Positions 52,718-61,862 of a stretch of DNA of 64,000 nucleotides are shown piece after piece; position 1 is the stretch's first letter; the number at the start of each line of letters is the position of its first letter. The translations under genes were made by a program, and so were the position numbers. The notes beneath the pieces are model-generated. The model was given only the letters and a program-made list of their open reading frames with translations, was not told the origin of the DNA and searched no databases. Source of the DNA: Pseudomonas fluorescens (lineage in GTDB: Bacteria > Pseudomonadota > Gammaproteobacteria > Pseudomonadales > Pseudomonadaceae); NCBI RefSeq assembly GCF_001307275.1, contig NZ_CP012831.1:4580501-4644500 (forward strand), read 5' to 3'.

Positions 52718-52978
52718 CATTCCGGTCTTTGCGTAAATATTTTTCATATTTTCTCAGCCGGCGGTTTCTTTCACGTTTCTTTCACAAGCAGGTACGTACT
52801 CTCAGCTCATCCGTTAGAAAGCAGTACCTGCCCGTTTCCCCAGCGGGCTTTTTTTTGCCTGTCATAAAATAATCCGCCGTTTCGTTGTCCAACCGTCATG
52901 GCTGACGCGTTTGGCGTACACTCGCGCCCGCGCGCACTGGCCATTTCTCCCCGATGCGGCATTCTTGAGGTTTCTATC

Positions 52979-53395
52979 ATGCGTTTGACTTTGTCCACCT
53001 TGGTACTGGGGTTGGTGGTTGCCCAGGGCGCGATGGCTGCCGGTGACGGTACCGCTGCAGTCGGCGGCGGTCTGGGCGGTGTGTTGGGCAACGTGGTCGG
53101 CCAGCAGATGGGCGGCAGCACAGGCGCCGCGATCGGCGCGGGTGTCGGCGGCGCAGCCGGCAGCGCCGTGGGCGCGCGCAAGGGCAGCCGCACGGAAGCC
53201 GCCATCGGCGGTGGCCTGGGGTCGGCCGGTGGTTCGATCGTCGGTAACCGTCTGGGCGGCTCCACCGGTTCCACCATCGGTGCTGGCGTCGGCGGCGCGG
53301 CGGGCGGCGCGTTGGGCAGCAACCTGTCCAATGACAACGACGGTCACTCCGGCGGCAAGAAGCACAAGTACAAGCACAAGAGAAATCATCGTTAA
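52979..53395 (+). CDS. Glycine-zipper secreted protein
   Basis: The protein has 138 residues. The signal peptide is LSTLVLGLVVAQGAMA. The mature part is glycine-zipper repeats (GGGLGGVLGNVVGQQMGGST; GAAIGAGVGGAAGSAVG) and a basic His/Lys tail (HSGGKKHKYKHKRNHR). Gly-zipper domains insert in membranes or stabilise envelope proteins. Start 52979 is required for the signal sequence. It ends at a terminator (53416). Confidence 0.85.
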   Translation: MRLTLSTLVLGLVVAQGAMAAGDGTAAVGGGLGGVLGNVVGQQMGGSTGAAIGAGVGGAAGSAVGARKGSRTEAAIGGGLGSAGGSIVGNRLGGSTGSTIGAGVGGAAGGALGSNLSNDNDGHSGGKKHKYKHKRNHR

Positions 53396-53415
53396 GCGGA
53401 TGCTTGGATGAAAAG

Positions 53416-53442
53416 ACCCGGTCTCTGTGCCGGGTTTTTTAT
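53416..53442 (+). terminator. Rho-independent terminator
   Basis: ACCCGG and CCGGGT form a 6-bp stem with an 8-nt loop followed by a six-T run, 20 bp after the Gly-zipper gene. Confidence 0.85.
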
Positions 53443-53545
53443 TGACCTGCCATTTCCGTGAACAGGCCCCCTGAACATTTCTCAGGAACGATTGCTGTCC
53501 CCCCACCTCAAATTCATACATCCATCAGCAATCGCGAGGTGTGCC

Positions 53546-53719
53546 ATGACGCCGGAAACCGAAGGCAAGGAAGAAAAGGGCCCGACGGGCGTGCCCTTCA
53601 TCAATGATCCAGGCCCCAACGACCCGGGCAACGAAGACCCCGGTTCCCTGATGGATGACGCCCAGGTGCCCTTGCTCGACGATGAAGACGCTGAACTCGA
53701 GGACGAATCCTACGAGTGA
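53546..53719 (+). CDS. Small acidic hypothetical protein
   Basis: The protein has 57 residues from MTPETEGKEEKGPTGVPFIN, rich in Asp/Glu/Pro (NDPGPNDPGNEDPGSLMDD). GAGGTG precedes ATG 53546. It is likely disordered. The next gene encodes a similar acidic Pro-rich protein; the two look like a duplicated or co-evolving pair. Confidence 0.6.
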   Translation: MTPETEGKEEKGPTGVPFINDPGPNDPGNEDPGSLMDDAQVPLLDDEDAELEDESYE

Positions 53720-53788
53720 AGGCGTGCAAACTGATCGTCCGCGTTCTCTAAGCTGCAGGACAGGTGCGTGCACCTGTCGGGAGATTGT

Positions 53789-53992
53789 ATGACTGCCGAT
53801 TCCCCCGTTCCCAATGACGAAGAAACCCCAGAATACCCGCTACCATCGCCCACCAACCCGCTGAGCCGCGACCAGCTCCCGCCCGATGACGAGGCGGGCG
53901 TCGAGCAGGTGCCCAGCGACGACGAGGACGTCGAAGCGACTCCGGATGATCCGGACATCGCCGGTGACGACGCCTCTGGCACGCCGAGCTGA
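53789..53992 (+). CDS. Small acidic Pro-rich hypothetical protein
   Basis: The protein has 67 residues from MTADSPVPNDEETPEYPLPS with GGGAGA before ATG 53789. The body is Asp/Glu/Pro-rich (PPDDEAGVEQVPSDDEDVEA), without hydrophobic core. It resembles 53546-53719 in composition. Probably disordered; role unknown. Confidence 0.6.
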   Translation: MTADSPVPNDEETPEYPLPSPTNPLSRDQLPPDDEAGVEQVPSDDEDVEATPDDPDIAGDDASGTPS

Positions 53993-54080
53993 TCGACGGG
54001 CCCGCCTGTCGATTCAGTGGCACCATCGCCCCGCCACGCGTGCCAGACATCAGGTAAGTATCTTGAAAAGGAGACTCACC

Positions 54081-54455
54081 ATGATGAAGTCCAACATGAC
54101 AGCGCTGACACTCGCCGGGATTCTTTCCGTCAGTTCATTGGCCGCTTTCGCACAATCTTCGAGCGGCACGCCCCCCGTGGACAAGGGCGGGATGCCACCG
54201 TCCTCGGAAATGGAAGCCGGCTCCAAGTCCGGTGCCAGCGAGAACGCCTTGCCTCCGGGCTCTGTGGGCGGCGGCAATGGCGGCGATGCCAGCGGCAGCA
54301 GCACCAGCCCCGGCACGGGCAGCGGTTCGCTGAGTGGCGGCAGCACGATGGGCGGTGCCGACGCGGGCGGTGGGACCAACGGCGGAAGCGGTACCAGTGA
54401 CAGCGGTGGCAGCTCGGGCGGCAGTGGTTCGGGGTCGGGCGGCTCCGGCCAGTAA
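54081..54455 (+). CDS. Secreted Gly/Ser-rich low-complexity protein
   Basis: The protein has 124 residues from MMKSNMTALTLAGILSVSSL with signal peptide cleavage near AAFA-QSS. The mature chain is Gly/Ser/Thr-rich, ending in GSGSGGSG repeats, with few hydrophobic residues. GGAGA lies before the start. It is probably an unstructured exported protein, the third of three small low-complexity genes. Confidence 0.65.
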   Translation: MMKSNMTALTLAGILSVSSLAAFAQSSSGTPPVDKGGMPPSSEMEAGSKSGASENALPPGSVGGGNGGDASGSSTSPGTGSGSLSGGSTMGGADAGGGTNGGSGTSDSGGSSGGSGSGSGGSGQ

Positions 54456-54478
54456 CCTCCCATCATCAACCTACATGA

Positions 54479-54571
54479 GTGGCGAGGGAGCTTGCTCCCG
54501 CTGGGTTGCGAAGCAGCCCCACGATCCTGCGGTCGCTGCGCAACCGAGCGGGAGCAAGCTCCCTCGCCACA
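54479..54571. repeat. REP inverted pair
   Basis: GTGGCGAGGGAGCTTGCTCC ... GGAGCAAGCTCCCTCGCCAC, with GGTTGCG and CGCAACC also complementary inside. It lies between the Gly/Ser-rich gene and the HAD gene. Confidence 0.85.
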
Positions 54572-54706
54572 AAGCTCATCCTCAGATTTACCATTGCCGG
54601 TTCCAAGCCCCGTTCGTTATCCTGCTGAATCCTTTAAGGCGAACACGCTGCCCTGGCCGCACCTGAGCCATCCCTGGAATGTTGTGTTGATAACGGATCA
54701 GATGCG

Positions 54707-55402
54707 ATGAATGCACCGCTGAAAGAGTTTGGCCCGATCAAAGCTGTGATTTTCGACATGGATGGGCTGTTGCTGGACACCGAGGGGATCTACACCGAGG
54801 TCACCTCCATCATCGCCGAGCGCTACGGGCGCACGTTCGATTGGAGCGTCAAGCAGAACATCATCGGGCGCGGGGCCACGGACCTGGCCAATTACGTCGT
54901 CCAGGCCCTGGAGTTGCCGATCACCCCCCAGGAATTCCTGGTCATCCGCGAGCCCTTGATGCGCGAGCGTTTTCCTCACGCCCTGGGCATGCCCGGTGCC
55001 GAGGAACTGGTGCGGCATCTCAAGGCCCACAACATTCCCATTGCGGTGGGTACCAGTTCGTCCAGCCCCACGTTCGCGCTGAAAACCACGTTGCACCGGG
55101 ACTGGTTCGCGCTGTTCGATTGCATCGTGACGGCCGATGATCCGGAGGTCGGTGCGGCGAAACCGGCACCGGATATCTTCCTCACCGCCGCCCGGCGCCT
55201 GGGTGTCGAGCCGCGCGACTGCCTGGTGTTCGAAGATTCGCCGTTCGGCGTGACAGCCGCGAAAGCCGCCGGCATGACCGCCATTGCCATTCCGGATTCG
55301 GCCATGGCGGACGAAAAATACGCCCATGCCGACGGGATCATCCGCTCCTTGAAAATGTTCCAGCCGAGCCTTTGCGGTCTGCCGGAGCTGGAGTGGGCCT
55401 GA
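54707..55402 (+). CDS. HAD superfamily phosphatase (beta-PGM/pseudouridine-phosphatase-like)
   Basis: The protein has 231 residues. Motif I is FDMDGLLLDTEG, motif II VGTSSSS, motif III KPAPDIF and motif IV VFEDSPFG, all intact. The helical cap (about 15-80) matches beta-phosphoglucomutase-like or GS1/YniC-type sugar phosphatases. It dephosphorylates a small sugar or nucleoside phosphate. Isolated gene between REP elements. Confidence 0.88.
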   Translation: MNAPLKEFGPIKAVIFDMDGLLLDTEGIYTEVTSIIAERYGRTFDWSVKQNIIGRGATDLANYVVQALELPITPQEFLVIREPLMRERFPHALGMPGAEELVRHLKAHNIPIAVGTSSSSPTFALKTTLHRDWFALFDCIVTADDPEVGAAKPAPDIFLTAARRLGVEPRDCLVFEDSPFGVTAAKAAGMTAIAIPDSAMADEKYAHADGIIRSLKMFQPSLCGLPELEWA

Positions 55403-55410
55403 CAGCGAAG

Positions 55411-55452
55411 GGCTGCTGCGCAGCCCCGCGGGAGCAGGCTCCCTCGCCACAA
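55411..55452. repeat. Single REP element
   Basis: CGCGGGAGCAGGCTCCCTCG with CTGCTGCGCAG ahead. It forms a hairpin between the convergent HAD and SDR genes and may serve as their shared 3' end. Confidence 0.7.
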
Positions 55453-55465
55453 TGATCGGCTCGGA

Positions 55466-56212
55466 TCAGGCGCCGAAACCACCGTCGATGGTCAGGCTGG
55501 CGCCGGTGATATAACCGGCTTCCGGCCCTGCCAGGTAGGCGACGAAACTGGCGATTTCATCGACATTGCCGTAGCGCCCGACGGCCATCAGCGACAACAG
55601 GCTGGAGGCGAAGTCACTGTCGGCCGGGTTCATGTCGGTGTCCACCGGGCCGGGCTGCACGTTGTTGACGGTGATGCCGCGCGGGCCGAGGTCGCGGGCC
55701 AGGCCTTTGGTCAGGCCCACCAGCGCGGATTTGCTCATGGCGTAGGTCGCGCCACCGACGAAGGGCATGCGGTCGGCGTTGGTGCTGCCGATGTTGATGA
55801 CCCGGCCACCTTCGCCCATGTGCCGCGCTGCCGCCTGGGTGGCGACGAACACGCTGCGCACGTTGACGGCCAGGGTCTGGTCGAAATCTTCGAGTTTGAA
55901 TTCATCCAGCGGCCCCATGGCCAGCACGCCCGCGTTATTGACCAGGATATCCAAACGCCCGAAAGCTTCGACGGTGGCGGCGACGGCGTTACGAACGGCG
56001 TCGGCGTCGGCGCTGTCCGCCTTGATTGCCAAGGCCTTGCCGCCCGCTGCGGTGATGCTGTTCTGCAATTCTTCTGATTTTGCGCCAGAGCTGACGTAGG
56101 TGAAGGCCACGGCGGCGCCTTCTGCGGCAAGGCGTTTGACGATGGCGGCGCCGATGCCGCGAGAACCGCCCTGGATCAAGGCGACTTTACCGTTCAGTGC
56201 TTGGGTACTCAT
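55466..56212 (-). CDS. SDR family oxidoreductase
   Basis: The protein has 248 residues from MSTQALNGKVALIQGGSRGI. The cofactor motif GGSRGIG, NNAG, the catalytic Ser (NIGSTNAD) and YAMSK are intact. GGAG lies 6 bases before ATG 56212. It is divergent from a LysR gene, which probably controls it. It likely reduces a carbonyl or quinone-like compound; the substrate is unknown. Confidence 0.9.
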   Translation of the reverse strand: MSTQALNGKVALIQGGSRGIGAAIVKRLAAEGAAVAFTYVSSGAKSEELQNSITAAGGKALAIKADSADADAVRNAVAATVEAFGRLDILVNNAGVLAMGPLDEFKLEDFDQTLAVNVRSVFVATQAAARHMGEGGRVINIGSTNADRMPFVGGATYAMSKSALVGLTKGLARDLGPRGITVNNVQPGPVDTDMNPADSDFASSLLSLMAVGRYGNVDEIASFVAYLAGPEAGYITGASLTIDGGFGA

Positions 56213-56337
56213 GATGTTCTCCAAAAAGTGCCGGGGCGAAGTGCCGCGGTGATGGAGCGAGTATCAAGAAGGCGTCGTGGGCTGTGTAGACCGTCATTGC
56301 TATAGTCTGTCTAAACCAAAAGTTTAGAGTGAGGCCC

Positions 56338-57261
56338 ATGGAGACCTTCAACAGTATCGAATGCTTTGTGCGCAGCGCCGAAGTCGGCAGCTTTGCCGAG
56401 GCGGCGCGACGCTTGAGCGTGACCCCAGCGGCGGTGGGTAAAAGCGTCGCCAAGCTGGAGGCGCGGATGGGGGTGCGCCTGTTCCAGCGTAGTACCCGCA
56501 GCCTGAGGCTGACTGAAGCCGGCCAGTTGTTCCTGAGGGAAGTCGGCAGCAGCTTCAACACCATCCAGAACGCCGTCGCCAACCTGGCCAGCGCCGGCGG
56601 GCAACCGGCGGGAACGCTGAAGGTGAGCATGGGCACGGCGTTCGGTCGCTTGTATGTCGTGCCATTACTCGGGGAGTTTTTGCGGCGCTACCCGGCGATC
56701 AACCCCGATTGGCATTTCGATAACCGCCAGGTAGACCTGATCGGCCAGGGGTTCGATGCCGCCATCGGCGGTGGTTTCGAGCTGCCCCAGGGCGTGGTGG
56801 CGCGCAAGTTGACGGTGGCTCATCGGGTGCTGGTTGCATCCACGGACTACCTGAACACCCACGCTGCATTGGTGGAACCGGAAGATCTGGCGCAGCACCA
56901 GGGCATCCTGATTCGCTCGCCACAAACCGGCCGCGTGCGCTCCTGGCAACTGACCAGCCGAACCCAGCAACACAGCCCGCTCATGCTCAAGACCCGCATG
57001 ACCATGAGCGATTCGGAAGCCGACTGCGCGGCCGCGGCCCAAGGGCTGGGCATCGGGCTGGTGAGCATGCCGGTGGCCGTGCCCTATCTGGAGTCCGGCG
57101 CGCTGCAACGGGTGCTGCCGGACTGGTACGTCGATGACGGCAATATCTCCATTTACTACGCCGAGCATAAGTTGCTGCCGGGCAAGACGCGGGTGTTCGT
57201 GGATTTCATCATCGAGCAGTTTGCCGAGCAGGGGTTGGCGCGGCGGTTCAGTGCGGTTTGA
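56338..57261 (+). CDS. LysR family transcriptional regulator
   Basis: The protein has 307 residues from METFNSIECFVRSAEVGSFA. The HTH is EAARRLSVTPAAVGKSVAKL. The effector domain follows with GTLKVSMGTAFGRLYVVPLL and the usual periplasmic-binding-like fold. It faces the SDR gene across a 125-bp promoter region. Self-repression and activation of the SDR gene are expected from the family. Confidence 0.92.
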   Translation: METFNSIECFVRSAEVGSFAEAARRLSVTPAAVGKSVAKLEARMGVRLFQRSTRSLRLTEAGQLFLREVGSSFNTIQNAVANLASAGGQPAGTLKVSMGTAFGRLYVVPLLGEFLRRYPAINPDWHFDNRQVDLIGQGFDAAIGGGFELPQGVVARKLTVAHRVLVASTDYLNTHAALVEPEDLAQHQGILIRSPQTGRVRSWQLTSRTQQHSPLMLKTRMTMSDSEADCAAAAQGLGIGLVSMPVAVPYLESGALQRVLPDWYVDDGNISIYYAEHKLLPGKTRVFVDFIIEQFAEQGLARRFSAV

Positions 57262-57290
57262 GTTGGGCGCTGGACCGCGTTGGCCTCAAT

Positions 57291-57379
57291 CGCCGAGCAA
57301 GCTCGCTCCCACAGTTGGAGGGGCTGATCAGCAGTTTTGTGAACACCACAAACCCTGTGGGAGCGAGCTTGCTCGCGAT
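57291..57379. repeat. REP inverted pair (GAGCGAGCTTGCTCG type)
   Basis: CGAGCAAGCTCGCTCCCACA at 57294 and TGTGGGAGCGAGCTTGCTCG at 57356-57375 are inverted copies about 45 bp apart, between the LysR and racemase genes. Confidence 0.85.
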
Positions 57380-57408
57380 TCAAGGCACCTCGGTCCAAGC
57401 CTGTGAGC

Positions 57409-58137
57409 TCACCGCCCAAACCGCCCCGGCCAGCCAATGATGGTCTTGGGCCGAGGCGTGGCGTAGGTGCGCACTTTCGAGGTCGATAACCCCAGCCGCA
57501 CCAGTGATTCGGCAATGGTCACCGCCGCCGTCACGCCATCGACCACCGGCACTCCGGTGCGCTGGCGGATCTGCTCATCGAGCCCGGCCATGCCGCCGCA
57601 GCCCAGGCAGATCACTTCGGCCTTGTCCTGGCTGACCGCCAGTTCGGCCTGGCGCACGATGGCCTCGACCGCCCGCTGCGGGTCCTGCTCAAGCTCCAGC
57701 ACCGCCAGGCCGCTGGCCCGTACCGAGGCGCAGCGGTCGAACAGGCCGGACAGCTTGAGCCGGTCTTCGATCAGCGGCACGGTGCGGTCCAGGGTGGTGA
57801 CCACCGAATAAGCGTGGCCGAGGAACATGGCGGTACTGGCACCGGCATCGGTGATGTCCACTACCGGCACGTTCAGCAGTTCTTGCAGACCTTCGCGGCC
57901 ATGTTCGCCGTAGCCGGCCTGGATCACCGCGTCGAACGGCTGGTCGTAGGACATCACCCGGTCCATCACCGCAATGGCCGCCAGGTAGCTTTCAAAATTG
58001 CCCTCGATGGAATCGGCACCGAAATGCGGCGTGAGCCCGACGATCTCGGTGCCCGGCGCGGCCACGGCCTGGGCCTGGCGGGCGATGGCCTGGGTGATGG
58101 ATTCGGTGGTGTTGACGTTGACCACGAGAATTCGCAT
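57409..58137 (-). CDS. Asp/Glu/hydantoin racemase family protein
   Basis: The protein has 242 residues from MRILVVNVNTTESITQAIAR, with GGAGG before ATG 58137. The fold motifs are NVNT(T/S), VPVVDITDAGAS and VICLGCGGMAGL with one catalytic-type Cys. At the usual first catalytic Cys (xACFGDPG in hydantoin/allantoin racemases) it has AGYGEHG (G75). The pair with an NCS1 transporter upstream suggests a hydantoin or allantoin-like substrate, but true racemisation is uncertain because the two-Cys pair is incomplete. Confidence 0.82.
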   Translation of the reverse strand: MRILVVNVNTTESITQAIARQAQAVAAPGTEIVGLTPHFGADSIEGNFESYLAAIAVMDRVMSYDQPFDAVIQAGYGEHGREGLQELLNVPVVDITDAGASTAMFLGHAYSVVTTLDRTVPLIEDRLKLSGLFDRCASVRASGLAVLELEQDPQRAVEAIVRQAELAVSQDKAEVICLGCGGMAGLDEQIRQRTGVPVVDGVTAAVTIAESLVRLGLSTSKVRTYATPRPKTIIGWPGRFGR

Positions 58138-58197
58138 GAGCTGTCCTCCTTGATGCATGAAAGTAGGCGGCCCGTACCGGCCGGGCCGTTTGAGGGA

Positions 58198-59727
58198 TCA
58201 ATGATGAACGTTATCCACAGCGATGGATTCGCCGCTGACGTCCTCGTAATACGCTTCGCGCTTGGCGATGATCAGGTACAGCAGCCCTGCAATCGAAGCG
58301 CCAATCAGCCAGGAAAACGGTGAGACGGCGTCAAAACCGGGTACCAGGGCCAGGATGATCGCGATCAGCGCGGCCGGAATGAATGCCGCCACCGCACGCA
58401 GGTTGACGCCCTTGCTGTAGAAATACGCACCGTTTGGGTCCTCGCTGTACAGTTGCGGCACGTTGATACGGCCTTTTCGCAGCAGCCAGTAGTCGACCAT
58501 GATCACCCCGTACAGCGGCCCGAGCAGGGCGCCGAGGCCGGACAGGAAATACACGATCACCAGTGGGCTGTTGTACAGGTTCCACGGCAGGATCAGTACG
58601 GCAATGGCGGCGCTGATCAGCCCGGCGCGGCGGAAGGTCAGGTACTTGGGCGCCAGGTTGCTGAGCACGAACGCCGGGGCGACGAAGTTGGCCATGATGT
58701 TCACCGCCACGGTGACGATCAGGAAGGCCAGGCAGCCCAGCACCAGAAGAAACGTGTTGGGGATCGAGGCGACGACCTGGGTCGGGCTTTCGATGATTTG
58801 CCCGTTGATCTGGAACTGCGCACCGCAGAGCAGGATGGTGATCCCGGCAAACACCAGGATGTTCACCGGCAGGCCCCAGAAATTGCCGACGATGATGGTT
58901 CGGCGGCATGGCGATGAGCGGGCGAAGTCGCAGAAATTGAGGATCAAGGTACCGTAGATCGACAACCATAGCGCGCCGCCGGCAAAGATATTGCGCCACA
59001 TTTCGCCACCGGTCAGCGGCTCGCGGATCGACCAGGCAATGGTGGCGCCGGCCTGGGTGTACATCCAACCGGCCAGGGCCGCGACGGTCACCAGGATCAC
59101 CGGACCGGCGAAACCTTCATAACGGCGCACCGTCTCCATGCCGTAGGCCAGGATCACCAGTTGCACGAACCAGATCGCCACGAAACACACCCAGCCCAGG
59201 CTCGACAGGCCGAGGATCGAGTCGCGGTCGTAGTCGGCGAAGCCCGGATGGATCGCCACCAGCAACACGCGGAACACCACCGACGCCAGGTAGGTCTGGA
59301 TCCCGAACCAGGCAATCGCAATGACCGCCCTGATCAACGCAGGAATCTGCGCACCGTGGATCCCGAAGCTGATCCGGCTGATCACCGGGAACGGCACCCC
59401 GGTTTTCTGGCCCATGTAGCCGGACAGGTTCATGAAGCCATACACCAGTGCCGCGCCTATCCCCAGGGACAGCAAGATCTGCCAGCCACCCAGCCCCAGG
59501 GCATACAGACCGATGGCGAAGGAATAGTTGGCGATGTTGTGCACGTCGTTGGTCCACAGGGCAAAGATGCTGTAGCGGCCCCAGCGGCGACCTTCGGCCT
59601 TGGTCGGCGCCAGGTCCTTGTTGTGCAGCCGCGGGCTCAAGGCCAGGGAGGCTGCGGCGTTGTCATCGGGGGCAGTGGTGGAGGAGGGCAGATCCAGCGC
59701 GATGTTATTGGAGAGACTTGTACGCAT
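58198..59727 (-). CDS. NCS1 family nucleobase/hydantoin/allantoin permease
   Basis: The protein has 509 residues and about 12 transmembrane helices. Start 59727 has AGGAG 9 bases ahead; longer starts lack one. NCS1 motifs are FALWTNDVHNIANYSFAIG near the N-terminus, FPVISRISFGIHGAQIPAL and DYWLLRKGRINVPQLY near the end, as in Mhp1/HyuP and purine permeases. It imports a purine-breakdown or hydantoin compound with Na+ or H+. It is probably co-transcribed with the racemase 60 bp downstream. Confidence 0.9.
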   Translation of the reverse strand: MRTSLSNNIALDLPSSTTAPDDNAAASLALSPRLHNKDLAPTKAEGRRWGRYSIFALWTNDVHNIANYSFAIGLYALGLGGWQILLSLGIGAALVYGFMNLSGYMGQKTGVPFPVISRISFGIHGAQIPALIRAVIAIAWFGIQTYLASVVFRVLLVAIHPGFADYDRDSILGLSSLGWVCFVAIWFVQLVILAYGMETVRRYEGFAGPVILVTVAALAGWMYTQAGATIAWSIREPLTGGEMWRNIFAGGALWLSIYGTLILNFCDFARSSPCRRTIIVGNFWGLPVNILVFAGITILLCGAQFQINGQIIESPTQVVASIPNTFLLVLGCLAFLIVTVAVNIMANFVAPAFVLSNLAPKYLTFRRAGLISAAIAVLILPWNLYNSPLVIVYFLSGLGALLGPLYGVIMVDYWLLRKGRINVPQLYSEDPNGAYFYSKGVNLRAVAAFIPAALIAIILALVPGFDAVSPFSWLIGASIAGLLYLIIAKREAYYEDVSGESIAVDNVHH

Positions 59728-59895
59728 TCCGGCAGGCTCCTGATTCTCGGCGCTGCGATGACTGTGCATGAGCGCGGGGCTCGACAAATCTTCGTCGCGG
59801 CGGGCGAGCATCATTGGTTACGGGGCATCTGCAGCCTGTACGGGATAGGGCGCTTCAGGCTTGCGGATCTAAAGTGTGTGTATGTTTTATAAATG

Positions 59896-59905
59896 TTGTA
59901 TACAA
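59896..59905. promoter_or_regulatory. GntR-type operator TTGTATACAA upstream of the NCS1 permease gene
   Basis: TTGTATACAA is a perfect 10-bp palindrome, extending imperfectly to TGTTGTATACAAAACA. It lies 170 bp before the permease start in the 59728-60179 intergenic space. GntR/FCD regulators of purine and pyrimidine catabolism bind such TTGTATACAA sites. No regulator gene lies nearby. The rest of the interval holds no gene. Confidence 0.55.
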
Positions 59906-60179
59906 AACACTTGGCGACTCAAGCCAGATTTATGCCACTTACGGATCTATCCAACGTAACGCTAATTTCGTTTCGTTATGGTCTTTGAATAACTAGCTGA
60001 AATACGGCGATTTAAAGCTGACCGTTTAAACAGGTATTTATTTTTTGGCGAACGCCAGTGGAGGAAGGAAGCCAGGTGAGGCGGGGAATTGGGTGTAACT
60101 TTTCGGGGCAGTAACGACATAAGTGCACACAAAAATGCCACTTGTGGTGACATTTTTGTGTACAGAGGGCGGCGGACGC

Positions 60180-60923
60180 TTAGACGGTCTTGGATTTGGC
60201 GATGATGTTTCCGGCGTGCAGCCCGCATTCTTTCTGCGTGGCTTCTTCCCACCACCAGCGACCTTCGCGTTCGTGCTGGTTCGGCAGCACCGGGCGGGTG
60301 CAGGGTTCGCAGCCGATGCTGATGAAGCCGCGTTCATGCAGGCTGTTGTAGGGCAGTTCCAGCATGCGGATGTAACCCCAGACTTCTTCGCTGGTCATCT
60401 GCGACAGGGGGTTGAATTTGTACAGGGTGCGCTCCGGGGTGGAAAACGCCGTGTCGATTTCCAGCACGGCCACCTGGCTGCGGGTGCCGGGGCTCTGGTC
60501 GCGGCGCTGGCCGGTGGCCCAGGCGCGGACATCGGTCAGCTTGCGGCGCAGCGGCTCGATCTTGCGGATGCCGCAGCACTCGCCGTGACCGTCCTTGTAG
60601 AAGCTGAACAGGCCTTTTTCCTTCACGAAGGGTTCAAGTTTCGTGTAGTCCGGCGAGACCAGTTCGATGTCGATCTTGTAGTGCTCGCGCACCTGATCGA
60701 TGAAGCGATAGGTCTCCGGGTGCAGGCGACCGGTGTCGAGGCTGAACACCTTGACGTTCTTGTTCAGTTTCCAGGCCATGTCCACCAGCACCACGTCTTC
60801 GGCGCCGCTGAACGATATCCACAGCTCGTCGCCGAATTCGGCGAAGGCCAGCTTGAGGATGTCCTGGGGGGACTTGTTGGCATAGGTCGTGGCGAGTTCC
60901 ACGACGTCGAACGATGGGCTCAT
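60180..60923 (-). CDS. cysH: APS/PAPS reductase CysH with [4Fe-4S] cysteines
   Basis: The protein has 247 residues. P-loop-like SFSGAEDVVLVDMA binds the sulfonucleotide. The CC pair (GECCGIRK) and CxxC (IGCEPCTRP) are the [4Fe-4S] ligands of APS reductases, and KECGLH carries the catalytic Cys. It reduces adenylyl sulfate to sulfite in assimilation, using thioredoxin. It is divergent from thrH, the arrangement I know in Pseudomonas. Confidence 0.95.
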   Translation of the reverse strand: MSPSFDVVELATTYANKSPQDILKLAFAEFGDELWISFSGAEDVVLVDMAWKLNKNVKVFSLDTGRLHPETYRFIDQVREHYKIDIELVSPDYTKLEPFVKEKGLFSFYKDGHGECCGIRKIEPLRRKLTDVRAWATGQRRDQSPGTRSQVAVLEIDTAFSTPERTLYKFNPLSQMTSEEVWGYIRMLELPYNSLHERGFISIGCEPCTRPVLPNQHEREGRWWWEEATQKECGLHAGNIIAKSKTV

Positions 60924-61097
60924 CAGGGCGGTTTCCTACAGGTCGGTGGCGCTGGGCGCTCTATATGGGGCTGATGGTAACAAAAGCTGTCGGGGCTGGC
61001 GCGCTCCTGTGCGTTGCGCGGGCTCTGGCGAATGGCTAGAGTCGGCAAGCCTTTTATTCGCTCAACCGATAAACATCAGAAAAAATGGGAGTGTCTT

Positions 61098-61715
61098 GTG
61101 GAAATTGCCTGTCTCGACCTGGAAGGTGTGCTGGTCCCGGAGATCTGGATCGCCTTTGCCGAAAAAACCGGGATTGAATCCCTCAGGGCAACCACTCGGG
61201 ACATTCCCGACTACGACGTGCTGATGAAGCAACGGTTGCGCATCCTTGATGAGCATGGCCTCAAGCTCTCCGACATCCAGGAAGTCATCGCCACCCTCCA
61301 GCCGCTGGACGGCGCCATCGAATTCGTCGACTGGCTGCGCGAGCGCTTCCAGGTGGTGATTCTTTCCGACACGTTCTACGAATTTTCCCAACCGTTGATG
61401 CGCCAGCTGGGCTTCCCGACTTTGCTCTGCCATCGCTTGGTTACCGATGACAGCGGGCGGGTGACGGGGTACCAGTTGCGTCAGAAAGATCCCAAGCGCC
61501 AGTCGGTTTTGGCTTTCAAGAGCCTGTACTACCGAGTGATTGCAGCGGGCGATTCCTATAACGACACCACGATGCTGGGCGAAGCCGACGCCGGGATTCT
61601 GTTCCATGCGCCGGAGAACGTGATCCGTGAGTTCCCGCAATTCCCGGCGGTGCACACGTTCGCCGAGTTGAAGCAGGAATTCCTCAAGGCTTCGAACCGC
61701 CATCTCAGCCTGTAA
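61098..61715 (+). CDS. thrH: ThrH phosphoserine phosphatase/homoserine kinase-like phosphotransferase
   Basis: The protein has 205 residues from GTG 61098 (MEIACLDLEGVLVPE), preceded by GGGAG. The HAD motif is D-L-E rather than DxD, as known for ThrH, then LSDTFYEF and AAGDSYNDTTML. It dephosphorylates phosphoserine and can transfer phosphate to homoserine in Pseudomonas. Start 61014 is rejected because the GTG gives the family length. Confidence 0.94.
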   Translation: MEIACLDLEGVLVPEIWIAFAEKTGIESLRATTRDIPDYDVLMKQRLRILDEHGLKLSDIQEVIATLQPLDGAIEFVDWLRERFQVVILSDTFYEFSQPLMRQLGFPTLLCHRLVTDDSGRVTGYQLRQKDPKRQSVLAFKSLYYRVIAAGDSYNDTTMLGEADAGILFHAPENVIREFPQFPAVHTFAELKQEFLKASNRHLSL

Positions 61716-61727
61716 GTAAAAAACCTG

Positions 61728-61858
61728 TGGGAGCGAGCTTGCTCGCGATAGCGGTGTGCCAGTCGGCATTGATGTTGACTGACACACTGTCATCGCGGGC
61801 AAGCCTTGCTCCCACAGGGGTATAGCGCCAGTCTGTGGGAGCAAGGCTTGCCCGCGAT
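61728..61858. repeat. REP cluster (three units)
   Basis: TGTGGGAGCGAGCTTGCTCG at 61728, then CGGGCAAGCCTTGCTCCCAC near 61796 and TGTGGGAGCAAGGCTTGCCC near 61836. Alternating orientation forms nested hairpins between thrH and pabB ends. Confidence 0.85.
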
Positions 61859-61862
61859 GCTT

